A stretch of DNA of 64,000 bases from an uncultured Emticicia sp. (GTDB taxonomy: Bacteria > Bacteroidota > Bacteroidia > Cytophagales > Spirosomataceae): assembly GCF_937903345.1 (NCBI RefSeq), contig NZ_CALCZQ010000030.1, forward strand, positions 1-64,000, written 5' to 3'. The notes below the pieces were generated by a model that worked only from the letters and a program-made list of their open reading frames with translations, was not told where the DNA came from and did not search any database. This document shows positions 54,003 through 62,730 of the stretch, one piece after another (position 1 is the first letter of the stretch; each line of letters opens with the position of its first letter). The translations under genes were made by a program, and so were the position numbers.

Positions 54003-54401
54003 GATTTAACTGATATTTATAGACACTAAAAGTATAAAAAAATAAAAGGTTTATCAATCTTTATAATTATTGATAAGGTTTCTTGTGATTTTTATTTGGT
54101 GGAAATATGCACTGTTATTACGTGAAAAAACTGATTCCGTTCCATCAATATCTCCCGTAGGCACGGAGGAGATGGCATTGATCTGTGTTTTGGGAAATAA
54201 ATTTACCATTGTTAAAGTTATCAGAAAAAAAAATGCCGTAAAATCAATTTCTGAGTATTTGTAAATAAAAATATTTTGAAACCTTGCTCCCCCTGCATAC
54301 CTTAGTGCCAAGTTTACTATATCTTGCAAGAAAACACCACTTTTACCTCTCAAACTTTTGCGTGTAGGTAAAGTTTTTTATGACAATTAATAATTAAAAT
54401 C
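54003..54401. other. Intergenic region with a nested palindrome
   Basis: About 400 bases between nhaD and the GDSL lipoprotein gene. A nested imperfect hairpin at 54144-54182 has outer arms ATCAAT/ATTGAT, middle ATCTCC/GGAGAT and inner CCGT/ACGG. Open frames on both strands across it (99 and 64 codons) have no protein-like conservation pattern and are taken as spurious. The hairpin may be a dispersed palindromic repeat. Confidence 0.45.
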
Positions 54402-55907
54402 ATGAAAAAACTCACATTACCAATGAACATCCTCATTCTTTCTGCCCTTTTGTTGGGCGGTTGCAAAACCACAGACCCGATTGCTACGCCTCTGGCAAAC
54501 ACCGATTACAGTATTATTGATGGCGATACCGTGAAGACTGTTGTCTTTAAAGACTATAAAAAACTCAAAGACAAAGACCCCAACGGCAAAAACTACATTG
54601 TAGTAGGCGATACCATAGTGCTATATAAAGAGCCAAAACTGCACACCTCACCAGCCAAAGACCCCGACCTAAGCAAACTAAAAAACAACGACGACCCCGA
54701 CCTAAAAGGTAAGCCCCTACGCTATGTAGCCATTGGCGGTAGCCTAACGGCAGGCGTGCGAGACGGTGGCTATTTTAATGAGGGAATCTTGACCTCATAC
54801 CCCAACCTCATAGCCCGCCAAATGAAGCTCAAGAAGTTTGAACAACCGCTTTTTGATGCCACCGATTATAATGGCTTTGGGCGAAAAGTACGCACGGGTT
54901 TTAACCCTACTGGTGGGCCAGTGCCGAAGTTTAATGAAGTGAAGAATAATAGTGGGGTGGAGGATGCAAATGGTCTTAAAGTCAAGTTAAAGCATGCTAA
55001 AAACTTCAGCAGTCTTGATAACTTTGGCATTCCATTTATGAATGAGTCAAGTTTAATGGTTGGCAGTGATATCTTTAACTCAGATAGAACAGATATTTCA
55101 TCTTCAACAAATAGTGCTTTTACCAAAAGGTTGATACCAACAGACAAAAAAATAGAAAGTCTTGCCCAACATATCAATTCTTCAAAATATGATTTATTGA
55201 CCGTTGATGTGTGGACGGATAATTTTATCAGAGGTGCAAGTATGGGTTATCAAGCTCCTGGAGCTATCGGCTATTTTGATGGCACAACATATACAGATAA
55301 AATTTTATCAAAAATAATTGATGGAAAGAAATCAAAAATGGCGTTAGCCAATGTTCCAAATGTTTTAGATTTTCCTTATTTTAAAATAATGACTAATGAA
55401 TTACTAATTAAGGGATTATCTGGGCAGAAATATATTTATTATAAGGGGGGAAGTCAACCTGAATTAATTACTCAGTCTGATTATAACCATCTACCTACAT
55501 CAACATTTGACTCGTTGGCAAGTACAAAAGTTCATATATCCTTAAAAAAGGGACTTACTGAAAATAACCCTATAAATGGAGACGGACAAATACTATCAAC
55601 ACTAACCATTCAAGCAAATAAATCAAATATCAATGATTACAATTCGATAATCAAAAAAAACTGTGAAAAATATGGTTTTACCTTGGTTGATTTGAATAGT
55701 TTGTATAAGAAAATACTCGCAGGGAAATATTCAGAAGATGGTGTTCTAATAGACCCCTCCTATCCTAACGGAAATTTCTTTTCATCGGACGGATTTTATC
55801 CTACTGCTTTGGGGCAAGCTGTTATTGCAAACGAATTTATTCGTTCGATTAATGCTACTTACAAAACTGATATTCCATTAATTAAAATATCAGAGTACGC
55901 TCGTTAA
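54402..55907 (+). CDS. SGNH/GDSL-type hydrolase lipoprotein with altered catalytic block
   Basis: A 501-residue lipoprotein (lipobox LGGC, Cys21). The SGNH nucleophile block is IGGSLTAG with S114, where GDSL enzymes have GDS; then SYPNLIARQM follows as in family members. The last block reads SSDGFYPTALGQ, with D463 but Tyr466 at the position of the catalytic His in DxxHP. Activity is therefore uncertain unless another His substitutes. A Lys/Asp-rich low-complexity linker (about 45-105) separates the anchor from the domain. The next gene is another SGNH-type esterase, which suggests a shared task on an esterified glycan. Confidence 0.75.
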   Translation: MKKLTLPMNILILSALLLGGCKTTDPIATPLANTDYSIIDGDTVKTVVFKDYKKLKDKDPNGKNYIVVGDTIVLYKEPKLHTSPAKDPDLSKLKNNDDPDLKGKPLRYVAIGGSLTAGVRDGGYFNEGILTSYPNLIARQMKLKKFEQPLFDATDYNGFGRKVRTGFNPTGGPVPKFNEVKNNSGVEDANGLKVKLKHAKNFSSLDNFGIPFMNESSLMVGSDIFNSDRTDISSSTNSAFTKRLIPTDKKIESLAQHINSSKYDLLTVDVWTDNFIRGASMGYQAPGAIGYFDGTTYTDKILSKIIDGKKSKMALANVPNVLDFPYFKIMTNELLIKGLSGQKYIYYKGGSQPELITQSDYNHLPTSTFDSLASTKVHISLKKGLTENNPINGDGQILSTLTIQANKSNINDYNSIIKKNCEKYGFTLVDLNSLYKKILAGKYSEDGVLIDPSYPNGNFFSSDGFYPTALGQAVIANEFIRSINATYKTDIPLIKISEYAR

Positions 55908-55980
55908 CTAATGCTTTTAAAATTTTCTAAACTCTTAATGCCTTAAAACAAAGGTAGTGAATAAACTTTGTCTAAATTTT

Positions 55981-58900
55981 ATGAAAAATAAATATATTTT
56001 TTGTTTCGTATTGCTTTGCTTGCAATATGAAACAATAGCACAAGGAGGGCTACGGATAACTTGGCCCTTAGACAGAACTGTATTTCAGCGTGATGCCAAT
56101 GGTGGCACAGATGTTTGGTTTGCTGGTGAGTTTGGCTATCAGCAATTAGCTAATGGTGGAAGTGGAGTACAATACTATGTATATCCTGTTGATAAACAAA
56201 CGGGCGTTCGTTCTGCAACGGCAATAGTATTTTCGGGGCAGGTTTATGTAAATGTAAGTAATGCACTTTCAAGCCCACACGGTAATATCAAAACATTTTT
56301 CGGAAAATTAGGGCGGCTCAATACAGGTTGGTATGATTTGGAAGTGTCTGTTACAAAAAATATTGTCTGTGGATTTGCTTCAAATCGTTCTGCAAAAAGA
56401 TATGTTAGATTTGGTGTGGGAGATGTATTCATCACATCAGGACAATCAAATTCAAGTGGTTATACATTTAACGATGATGCTGGTTCTATACCTCATCATA
56501 CAACAAATTTAGATATTCCAGATGCCGTAAATTTTTTAAATGGGAGTTTTCTATCATTTAGAAATATTCAAAATAAGCCTGATAATGAAAAAATTCAAAT
56601 GCCCAGAGCTTTGCCAATAAACGCTAATAATAATTCCAAAGAATTTAGACATAAATTTTATGCCCTTGAAGTAACTCCAACAATCGAGACTCCTGCAACC
56701 CACCCAGACCAAAATGAAGTAAATATTTATCCAAATGGTCAATCTTCTTGGACATGGGCACCGATGGCATATAAAATGTATCAGAATGGAAATCAAGTAC
56801 CAATGATGTTTTTTAATGCCGCATGGCCTGGTAGCAGCTCGTATCGATGGAATCCAGAAGTTAATGGTAATATAAATAACCCTCACTGGATTTATGGGCA
56901 ATTTAGAGATGTACTTTTAATGTACGGGCATATCTTTGGGGTAAAAAGAATTTTGTGGCAACAAGGAGAAGATGATAGGTCAACTTCTCAAGCAGATTAT
57001 GAAAGCAGAATTGGAAAAACAATTTCTCAATCAAGAAATGATTTAGGACATACAAGTTTATCATGGAGTATTGCCAAATCGACCTATGATGGGCGTTTTA
57101 ATCCAAACATATTAGGTGACATCCAGCAAGCACAGCAAAATTTAGCAAATGCTAATAAACTTGGTGCTTCAACAGATGATATTACAAATTGGGACAACAA
57201 TAATGGTAGAGGAACAGGAATGAAAGTACATTTTAGTGGAGCTGCTCATAATACAGTTGGAGAAAGGTGGGCAAACACATTTGGTAACAATACTGATGGT
57301 ACACCATTTACAGGAGGGCAGGAGTTACAGCAACTAACCATTACTGATAATGGAAGTACATTTCGTTTAAATGCCCCTACAAATTTTCAACGCTATTATT
57401 GGGTGAAAAATGAAAATGGTTTATATAATGCTGAAAATACGAATGCCAATCATACTCAAAGTTACATAGATGTTCCCAAAGGTTCAAACACGGTTGATTA
57501 CTACACTTGTTACATGAGCAATGATATTGATGATGATGCAACCAATGGTTATAAAATGCGAATGTTTGTATCTCAATCTTTTGTAGTGCCTAATGCGATA
57601 GATGCAGGGCAGACCTTGGATTTAGTCGATACTTATTCTTGGAATGCTCCCAAAGTTTACAGTACAAAAATTGGAAAAGTATCGTCAAAAAATGTTGATT
57701 GGGTTTCTACCATTTCACAAAATGCTCAAAGTTGGCTTTCAACAACTTTGGGCTGTGGTTTTGATGGTTTAACAGAGTTTACTATCGTTGCACAAGAAAA
57801 TACAGGGACAAGTACTAGATACGGAACTATTACAATAACTGGTAGTAACGGAGAAATAGAAACAATTCCAGTAGAACAATCCGCCACAACAGGCTGCCAA
57901 AACACCCCACTAACCAACCTAAGCCCTACAAATCCAAGTGGTGAGTGGCAGGGCTATGGCACTATGAGAAACAACCTCAATGTTTCGGGGCAAACCCTTA
58001 TGGTCGGAGGTTATCAAACAAATAATGGTATCGGTACTCACGCCAATAGCCGTTTGGTTTATAATCTTAATGGGCAGTATAGCACTTTTTCGGGCAGTGT
58101 CGGGCGAGACGATGCCGCTGATAATTGTGGCTGTGGCACAATGAAATTGCAGTTTATAATCAAAGCCGATGGTGCAACGCTCTTTACCTCAAATCTGCTC
58201 GGTACTGCCGATGGTAAGCAAGCCTTTAGCGTAAATGTAGCGGGCAAAAACAACATAGAACTCATAGTAAATGATGGCGGAGACCAACCTTGGGGCGACC
58301 ACGCCGACTGGCTCGATGCCATTCTGTACTGTGGTACGCCACCCACTTGCACAACCGCACCGCCAGTGCCAACTAATGTAAATTCTTCGCCCCAAACAAT
58401 CAGCTCTGGCGGCAATTCAACCTTATCAGCCACTTGTGCAACTGGCGTAGTAGTCTGGAATACGGGGCAAACTGCCAATTCTATCACGGTTTCGCCAACA
58501 ACCACAACATCTTATAATGCCAAATGTGTGAGTGGCTCATGCCCAGTCAGCAATACCGTGAGTGTGGGCGTAACGGTCAATAGTAGTGGTTGTTCAGGTT
58601 TTGCCAACGGTACAGTTATGGGAACATGGACTGTTACGGGTCAGCCGCTTGTAGCCAGATTCTTTCATGGTCAGTATTGGCTCACACAACGTGCAGGCAC
58701 AAACCCCGATGTGTTTGTAGTGCGTGGTTCGGGAATGTTGCAGCGAAGCGATGTAAGCCTCAGCAACGGCAGTTATTATAACATGGTCAATTGTTTTGCT
58801 TGGACATACAGCGATTATGGCAGTTTACAAAATCCTCCATCTACTACTTTTCCTACGCCAAGCGGCTATTCATTGAGTTATTCACAAGATGGAACAATGA

Positions 58901-59685
58901 TTTATACTGCCAATTCGGGCGGTGGTAGCGGTAGCGGTTGTACAGACACTTATGTAACTAATAACTGGGCTTCGGCAACAATTGGCGATGGTAGTGGTCC
59001 AAAAATTGGTCAGAACTATCAAGGCGGCACGATGAACATCAACGGAACAACTTACTCACAGGGCATTGGCACACACGCAGGTTCGGAGATTGTCTATAAT
59101 CTCGGTAGTCATTCTTATGCCAATTTTAAGGCATCAGTCGGCAGAGATATAAGTTCATATAATTGTAATTGTGGTGGACAAACAATTGTCTTTAAAGTTT
59201 ATAACCACTCAACAGGGGCATTGATTGGCAGTAGTACCAATAATCCTGTTACAAAAACCATAAATCAGAGTGCTTCCGATATGGTTGTTCCAATTTCGGG
59301 TGTGAGTTCAATCAGATTAGTAGTTGAAGACGGCGGTGACCAAATTTGGGGCGATTGGGCAAACTGGGGCAAAGCTCGTTTTACTTGTGCAGGAAGTAAT
59401 TTTAGAGAAGCACCAACACCGACCGAAGAATGGTTTTGGGTTTCGCCTAACCCAAATGATGGTAAATTTATTGCCAAAGTAAACCTCAAAATACCACAAA
59501 GTGTACAACTTTATTTGAGCGATATAAAAGGAAATATCATCAAAGAATATTCGTTTGTAGGCGTTGAGGGCATGAATAATTTTGAAATCAATATCCAAGA
59601 TAAAATCACGATTGAGTCTATTTATAATATTCGCTGTCAAGCAGCCGAAGTTTCTGACTCTAAAAGGGTGATTGTTGAAAAGTAA
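55981..59685 (+). CDS. Large T9SS-exported sialate O-acetylesterase-like protein with BACON and two NPCBM domains
   Basis: A 1234-residue secreted multidomain protein. Order: signal peptide (1-20); SGNH esterase domain of the sialate O-acetylesterase type (about 130-440) with S156 in TSGQSNSS, WQQGED (326-331) and H417 in MKVHFSGAAH; a BACON-like Ig domain (about 545-635); a first NPCBM/NEW2 domain (about 638-784, GIGTHANSRLVYNL); an Ig-like Ser/Thr-rich stretch; a second NPCBM domain (about 988-1138, GIGTHAGSEIVYNL); and a type IX sorting domain (about 1150-1234, VSPNPNDGKF). It should remove acetyl groups from surface or environmental glycans while held by the two sugar-binding domains. The ATG at 55981 is preferred over an upstream GTG. 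Confidence 0.85.
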   Translation: MKNKYIFCFVLLCLQYETIAQGGLRITWPLDRTVFQRDANGGTDVWFAGEFGYQQLANGGSGVQYYVYPVDKQTGVRSATAIVFSGQVYVNVSNALSSPHGNIKTFFGKLGRLNTGWYDLEVSVTKNIVCGFASNRSAKRYVRFGVGDVFITSGQSNSSGYTFNDDAGSIPHHTTNLDIPDAVNFLNGSFLSFRNIQNKPDNEKIQMPRALPINANNNSKEFRHKFYALEVTPTIETPATHPDQNEVNIYPNGQSSWTWAPMAYKMYQNGNQVPMMFFNAAWPGSSSYRWNPEVNGNINNPHWIYGQFRDVLLMYGHIFGVKRILWQQGEDDRSTSQADYESRIGKTISQSRNDLGHTSLSWSIAKSTYDGRFNPNILGDIQQAQQNLANANKLGASTDDITNWDNNNGRGTGMKVHFSGAAHNTVGERWANTFGNNTDGTPFTGGQELQQLTITDNGSTFRLNAPTNFQRYYWVKNENGLYNAENTNANHTQSYIDVPKGSNTVDYYTCYMSNDIDDDATNGYKMRMFVSQSFVVPNAIDAGQTLDLVDTYSWNAPKVYSTKIGKVSSKNVDWVSTISQNAQSWLSTTLGCGFDGLTEFTIVAQENTGTSTRYGTITITGSNGEIETIPVEQSATTGCQNTPLTNLSPTNPSGEWQGYGTMRNNLNVSGQTLMVGGYQTNNGIGTHANSRLVYNLNGQYSTFSGSVGRDDAADNCGCGTMKLQFIIKADGATLFTSNLLGTADGKQAFSVNVAGKNNIELIVNDGGDQPWGDHADWLDAILYCGTPPTCTTAPPVPTNVNSSPQTISSGGNSTLSATCATGVVVWNTGQTANSITVSPTTTTSYNAKCVSGSCPVSNTVSVGVTVNSSGCSGFANGTVMGTWTVTGQPLVARFFHGQYWLTQRAGTNPDVFVVRGSGMLQRSDVSLSNGSYYNMVNCFAWTYSDYGSLQNPPSTTFPTPSGYSLSYSQDGTMIYTANSGGGSGSGCTDTYVTNNWASATIGDGSGPKIGQNYQGGTMNINGTTYSQGIGTHAGSEIVYNLGSHSYANFKASVGRDISSYNCNCGGQTIVFKVYNHSTGALIGSSTNNPVTKTINQSASDMVVPISGVSSIRLVVEDGGDQIWGDWANWGKARFTCAGSNFREAPTPTEEWFWVSPNPNDGKFIAKVNLKIPQSVQLYLSDIKGNIIKEYSFVGVEGMNNFEINIQDKITIESIYNIRCQAAEVSDSKRVIVEK

Positions 59686-59700
59686 ATCAAGATTAAAGTT

Positions 59701-59738
59701 AAAAAGCCTATTTCGCTACAAAACGAAATAGGCTTTTT
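59701..59738. terminator. Strong hairpin terminator
   Basis: A perfect 15-bp stem (59701-59715 with 59724-59738), 8-nt loop, ending in TTTTT. Confidence 0.9.
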
Positions 59739-59813
59739 AATGTCAGACCAAAAATTTTATCAATCTTTTACAAGACTTCATCAAGCCCCGCAACCACTCA
59801 TTCAAAAAAATAA

Positions 59814-59844
59814 TTGAGCAGATGAAAGTATTTATCTATTTTTG
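59814..59844 (+). promoter_or_regulatory. Bacteroidetes-type promoter of the Ppx/GppA-like gene
   Basis: TTG (59814-59816), 20 nt, TATTTTTG (59837-59844); the ATG follows 41 nt later. Confidence 0.6.
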
Positions 59845-59884
59845 CTCGATACTTATTTTATTTCACAAATAAACTAACATTAAA

Positions 59885-60934
59885 ATGAACAAATTAACCC
59901 CTTTTGCAAGATTTCTGATAATGCTTGTCATTCTTGGTGCAATCTTTTTTGGTGGAAAGTATGTCCTCGAAAATACGTCTTGGGGCAAAAATATGCTTGC
60001 TAAAAGTAGTACCGAGCAAACCAATGCAGAAACAAAAGCTCCTGAAGAAGGTCCAGCTTCGGAAGCATCAAGTACTTCGAGTTCGTCCTCCTCAAGTTCG
60101 AGTGATACTGAGAGCACTACAGGCGGAGGTCAGAGTTTTAGTTATGTAGCACCGGAGCCAATCAACGGAAAACTAAAAGGTGTAGTTGAGCTTGGTGCAA
60201 GTGGTTTTAATTCATTTATTGTAAGAATCGATAAAGATAAAAACTGGAAGCTCGAAAAATCAGAATTTGGAAATAGCTTAGTAACCGAAAATATGGCAAC
60301 CGACGAAGATATTCGTGCAGGCTTGAAGCAATACATCGGCAAAATGCTTGATTTTGGTGTGAGCGGTCGTGACATTCATTTTGTGGTAAGTTCGGGTGCT
60401 GTAAAAGCCGAGGTTTCGCAAAAAATTATTAAAAATTTAAAGGCTTTGAATTATTTCGTAAACACAGTTTCTGCTCAACAAGAAGGTGCTTTAGCCTTGA
60501 AATGTGTATTGCCGAAAGACTTTGAAAATGAAGCTTTTGTAACTGATATCGGCTCAGGAAATACTAAAATTTCGTGGATTAAAAGTGGCGGTGTGTCTGC
60601 AGTTGAGACTTACGGAGCTAAATATTTTCAAGTTGGTACTGACGATGGCAAAGTATATGATGAAGTAAAGTTAAAATGTGCAGGAATTCCGAGTATGCAA
60701 CGCAAAACTTGCTTTATTATTGGTGGAGCCCCGTTTTCAATGGCAAAACAAGTGAGAAACGGTAAAGAACGCTATACAATCTTAAAAGCACCAAAAGATT
60801 ATAAAATGGATGATGCTAAAGGAAAGGCTGGAGTAAATATCTATAAAGCTATCAAAGACGCTACTGGTTGTGAGCAATTTGTGTTTGACTGGGACGCCAA
60901 CTTTACAATTGGTTTCTTATTGAATTTGCCTTAA
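59885..60934 (+). CDS. Membrane-anchored protein with a Ppx/GppA-like ASKHA core
   Basis: A 349-residue protein. One N-terminal membrane span (7-25), a long Ser/Thr/Glu linker (about 40-90, with a run of 9 Ser) and an ASKHA-type core outside the membrane. The core has GVVELGASGFNSFIV (99-113) as phosphate-1 motif, VTDIGSGNTKISWI (219-232) as phosphate-2 motif, SAQQEGALAL with a Glu in the place of the Ppx EE pair, and IIGGAPFSM as the third loop. This resembles exopolyphosphatase/GppA or actin-like ATPases but is divergent and, if exported, would act where ATP is scarce. It may bind polyphosphate or be a pseudo-enzyme. Family placement is tentative. Confidence 0.65.
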   Translation: MNKLTPFARFLIMLVILGAIFFGGKYVLENTSWGKNMLAKSSTEQTNAETKAPEEGPASEASSTSSSSSSSSSDTESTTGGGQSFSYVAPEPINGKLKGVVELGASGFNSFIVRIDKDKNWKLEKSEFGNSLVTENMATDEDIRAGLKQYIGKMLDFGVSGRDIHFVVSSGAVKAEVSQKIIKNLKALNYFVNTVSAQQEGALALKCVLPKDFENEAFVTDIGSGNTKISWIKSGGVSAVETYGAKYFQVGTDDGKVYDEVKLKCAGIPSMQRKTCFIIGGAPFSMAKQVRNGKERYTILKAPKDYKMDDAKGKAGVNIYKAIKDATGCEQFVFDWDANFTIGFLLNLP

Positions 60935-60959
60935 GGTTTTTAAAATATTTTGACTTTAG

Positions 60960-60995
60960 AAAGTCCTCCGAAGCATTATATTTGGAGGGCTTTTT
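60960..60995 (+). terminator. Intrinsic terminator
   Basis: AAAGTCCTCC (60960-60969) pairs with GGAGGGCTTT with one G-T, followed by T-run 60991-60995. Confidence 0.8.
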
Positions 60996-61058
60996 GTTTA
61001 AAAAAAATTTTTTTCAATATTTCCGCAAGTTTTATTTAATTTTCACATCTAATGTTTA

Positions 61059-61088
61059 GTTACTAAATAAAACCGACTATTTAGTAAC
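61059..61088 (+). promoter_or_regulatory. Perfect inverted repeat before the ECF sigma gene
   Basis: GTTACTAAAT (61059-61068) and ATTTAGTAAC (61079-61088) are exact complements separated by 10 nt, giving 20 bp centre to centre, two turns of DNA. It lies 19 nt before the sigma-factor start. No T-run follows, so it is more likely an operator or promoter part than a terminator. Confidence 0.6.
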
Positions 61089-61107
61089 GTAAGTAAGACC
61101 ACTCTAT

Positions 61108-61683
61108 TTGGACGAAAAACAATTCATTATTGATTTGCAGAAAGGCTCGCAAAGTGCTTTCCGCCACCTTGTTGATTCATTTCAAAGCAAGGTGTTTAAT
61201 ACAGTTTTGTCAATTGTACAGAATGCTGAAGAAGCCGAAGATGTATCGCAAGAAGTATTTATTGAGATTTTTGAGTCAGTTGGTAAATTTAAGGGAGATG
61301 CAAAGCTTTCAACATGGATTTATCGAATAGCGACCAACAAAGCTATAGAGCAGTATCGCCGAAAGAAAGCCAGTAAACGCACTGCATTTCTGACGAGCCT
61401 TTTCGGTGAAAATAATGAAATCGTGCATCATCCAATCGATTTCGTGCATCCTGGGGTTGTTTTTGAAAATAAAGAACGAGCAAAAATACTATTTAAACAT
61501 ATCAATCAATTGCCAGATAATCAGAAAGTTGCTTTTACACTTTGCAATATAGAAGGACTAAGTTATCAGGAAATATCGGAGGTGATGCAACTGTCGCTTT
61601 CGTCGGTAGAGTCATTATTATTCAGAGCAAAAACAAATCTCCGAAAAACGCTAAAAGAGTATTATGTGAACCAAATCATATAA
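61108..61683 (+). CDS. ECF-type RNA polymerase sigma factor
   Basis: A 191-residue sigma-70 family protein of the extracytoplasmic function class. Region 2 spans about residues 10-85 (AEEAEDVSQEVFIEIFE for core binding, STWIYRIATNKAIEQYRR for -10 recognition) and region 4 about 125-180 (GLSYQEISEVMQLSLSSVES, the -35 helix-turn-helix). The only possible start is a TTG at 61108: an in-frame stop lies 18 nt upstream and there is no nearby ATG. A weak start is a usual way to keep sigma levels low. The two small genes after it, 4 nt apart each, probably encode its control proteins. Confidence 0.9.
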   Translation: MDEKQFIIDLQKGSQSAFRHLVDSFQSKVFNTVLSIVQNAEEAEDVSQEVFIEIFESVGKFKGDAKLSTWIYRIATNKAIEQYRRKKASKRTAFLTSLFGENNEIVHHPIDFVHPGVVFENKERAKILFKHINQLPDNQKVAFTLCNIEGLSYQEISEVMQLSLSSVESLLFRAKTNLRKTLKEYYVNQII

Positions 61684-61687
61684 GAAA

Positions 61688-62005
61688 ATGAAAAATCAAG
61701 AAGAAATTGAAAACCAAATAAATAAAACTATTGCAGCGTTAGAAGGGATTGAGCGGGCTGAGCCTCGACCATTTTTTTATACTCGACTAGAGGCAAAAAT
61801 GGATTTTTACAGCAAGCAACCACGTTTTGCAATCCTACCAAAGTTTATGGTAAGACCGACTTTTATATGGTCGTTTTTGGCTTTAGTTGTCTTGCTGAAT
61901 GTTGGGGTGGTGATTCGATTCAGCCAAAAAACAGTTTCAGAACCGCAAAATGCCAGTTCGTTTGCAAAAGAATATGGATTAAATACCTCCGATTCAAATT
62001 TATAG
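61688..62005 (+). CDS. Small one-pass membrane protein, likely anti-sigma or CnrY-like
   Basis: A 105-residue protein with a cytosolic N-terminal part of about 60 residues (EIENQINKTIAALEGIERAE, then an aromatic-basic stretch), one membrane span (about 58-77) and a short periplasmic tail. Its place directly between an ECF sigma gene and a periplasmic sensor-like gene matches the CnrH-CnrY-CnrX layout, where CnrY is the short membrane anti-sigma. Sequence similarity to a known anti-sigma is not recognised; the role is inferred from position and topology. Confidence 0.7.
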   Translation: MKNQEEIENQINKTIAALEGIERAEPRPFFYTRLEAKMDFYSKQPRFAILPKFMVRPTFIWSFLALVVLLNVGVVIRFSQKTVSEPQNASSFAKEYGLNTSDSNL

Positions 62006-62009
62006 CATC

Positions 62010-62543
62010 ATGAAAGAAAATGACAAATATAAGATACTTTGGACAGCTTTAGGCGTGCTTTTGTTGCTGAATGTAGGCTTATTAGTTTGGATTAGCTTTT
62101 TCTCAAATAAACTTCCTGATCAACCTAAACGATTGTATTTAGAAACAGAGTTGAATTTTGATGGAAAGCAAGCCGAAACTTACCGAAACCTACGCCAAGA
62201 GCATGCCCAACAGATGCGTAGTTTGCGTGAAAATGTAAAATCAATGAAAGAGGCTTTTTACGCTGATTTAGGAAAGCCAATTATAGAGGATTCTTTAATG
62301 GCAAGAGCTCAAAAAATAGAGCGTAAAATGGCCGAGGCAGATCTAATTACCTTTCGCCATTTTCATCAAATTCGCCAAATGTGTACGCCCGCTCAGCAAA
62401 AGCATTTTGATGAGGTAATACTTGATCTAATTCGTTCTATCGAACGTCCAGGAGGCCCCCAAGGCGGACCACATAGAGGAGGTCCACCGCCAAGAGATGG
62501 TCGCCCACCGATGGATGATATGCCCCCGCCACCTGAAAGATAA
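62010..62543 (+). CDS. Spy/CpxP/CnrX-like periplasmic sensor protein
   Basis: A 177-residue protein with one N-terminal membrane span (about 10-31) and an all-helical periplasmic domain of the LTxxQ/metal-resistance type: YRNLRQEHAQQMRSLRENVK, then MARAQKIERKMAEADL and a FRHFHQIRQMCTPAQQKHFD block, with His, Met and Cys that could bind metal. The C-terminal tail is rich in Gly, Pro, His and Arg (GGPHRGGPPPRDG). CnrX and Spy share this hooked four-helix form. It probably senses metal or misfolded protein and passes the signal to the protein before it. Last gene of the sigma operon. Confidence 0.78.
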   Translation: MKENDKYKILWTALGVLLLLNVGLLVWISFFSNKLPDQPKRLYLETELNFDGKQAETYRNLRQEHAQQMRSLRENVKSMKEAFYADLGKPIIEDSLMARAQKIERKMAEADLITFRHFHQIRQMCTPAQQKHFDEVILDLIRSIERPGGPQGGPHRGGPPPRDGRPPMDDMPPPPER

Positions 62544-62730
62544 TATTTAAGAAATTTGTAAAATGGTTTCCGAATTCATTTGGTATAAAAATACAGCTAG
62601 TTTTAGAAATCAAATGCATCTAATTAGTTAAATTTTAAAAAACATTGACCAACAAATTATTCTATGGATTGAACTTTACGAGAAAAGACACTTTCAACTT
62701 ATCAATGTTTCAATTTAAAAATCAACACAA

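Noticed and set aside
54054..54353. A 99-codon minus-strand open frame between nhaD and the GDSL gene
   Set aside because: It crosses a palindromic repeat, has no family-like pattern and no promoter or start context; taken as chance.
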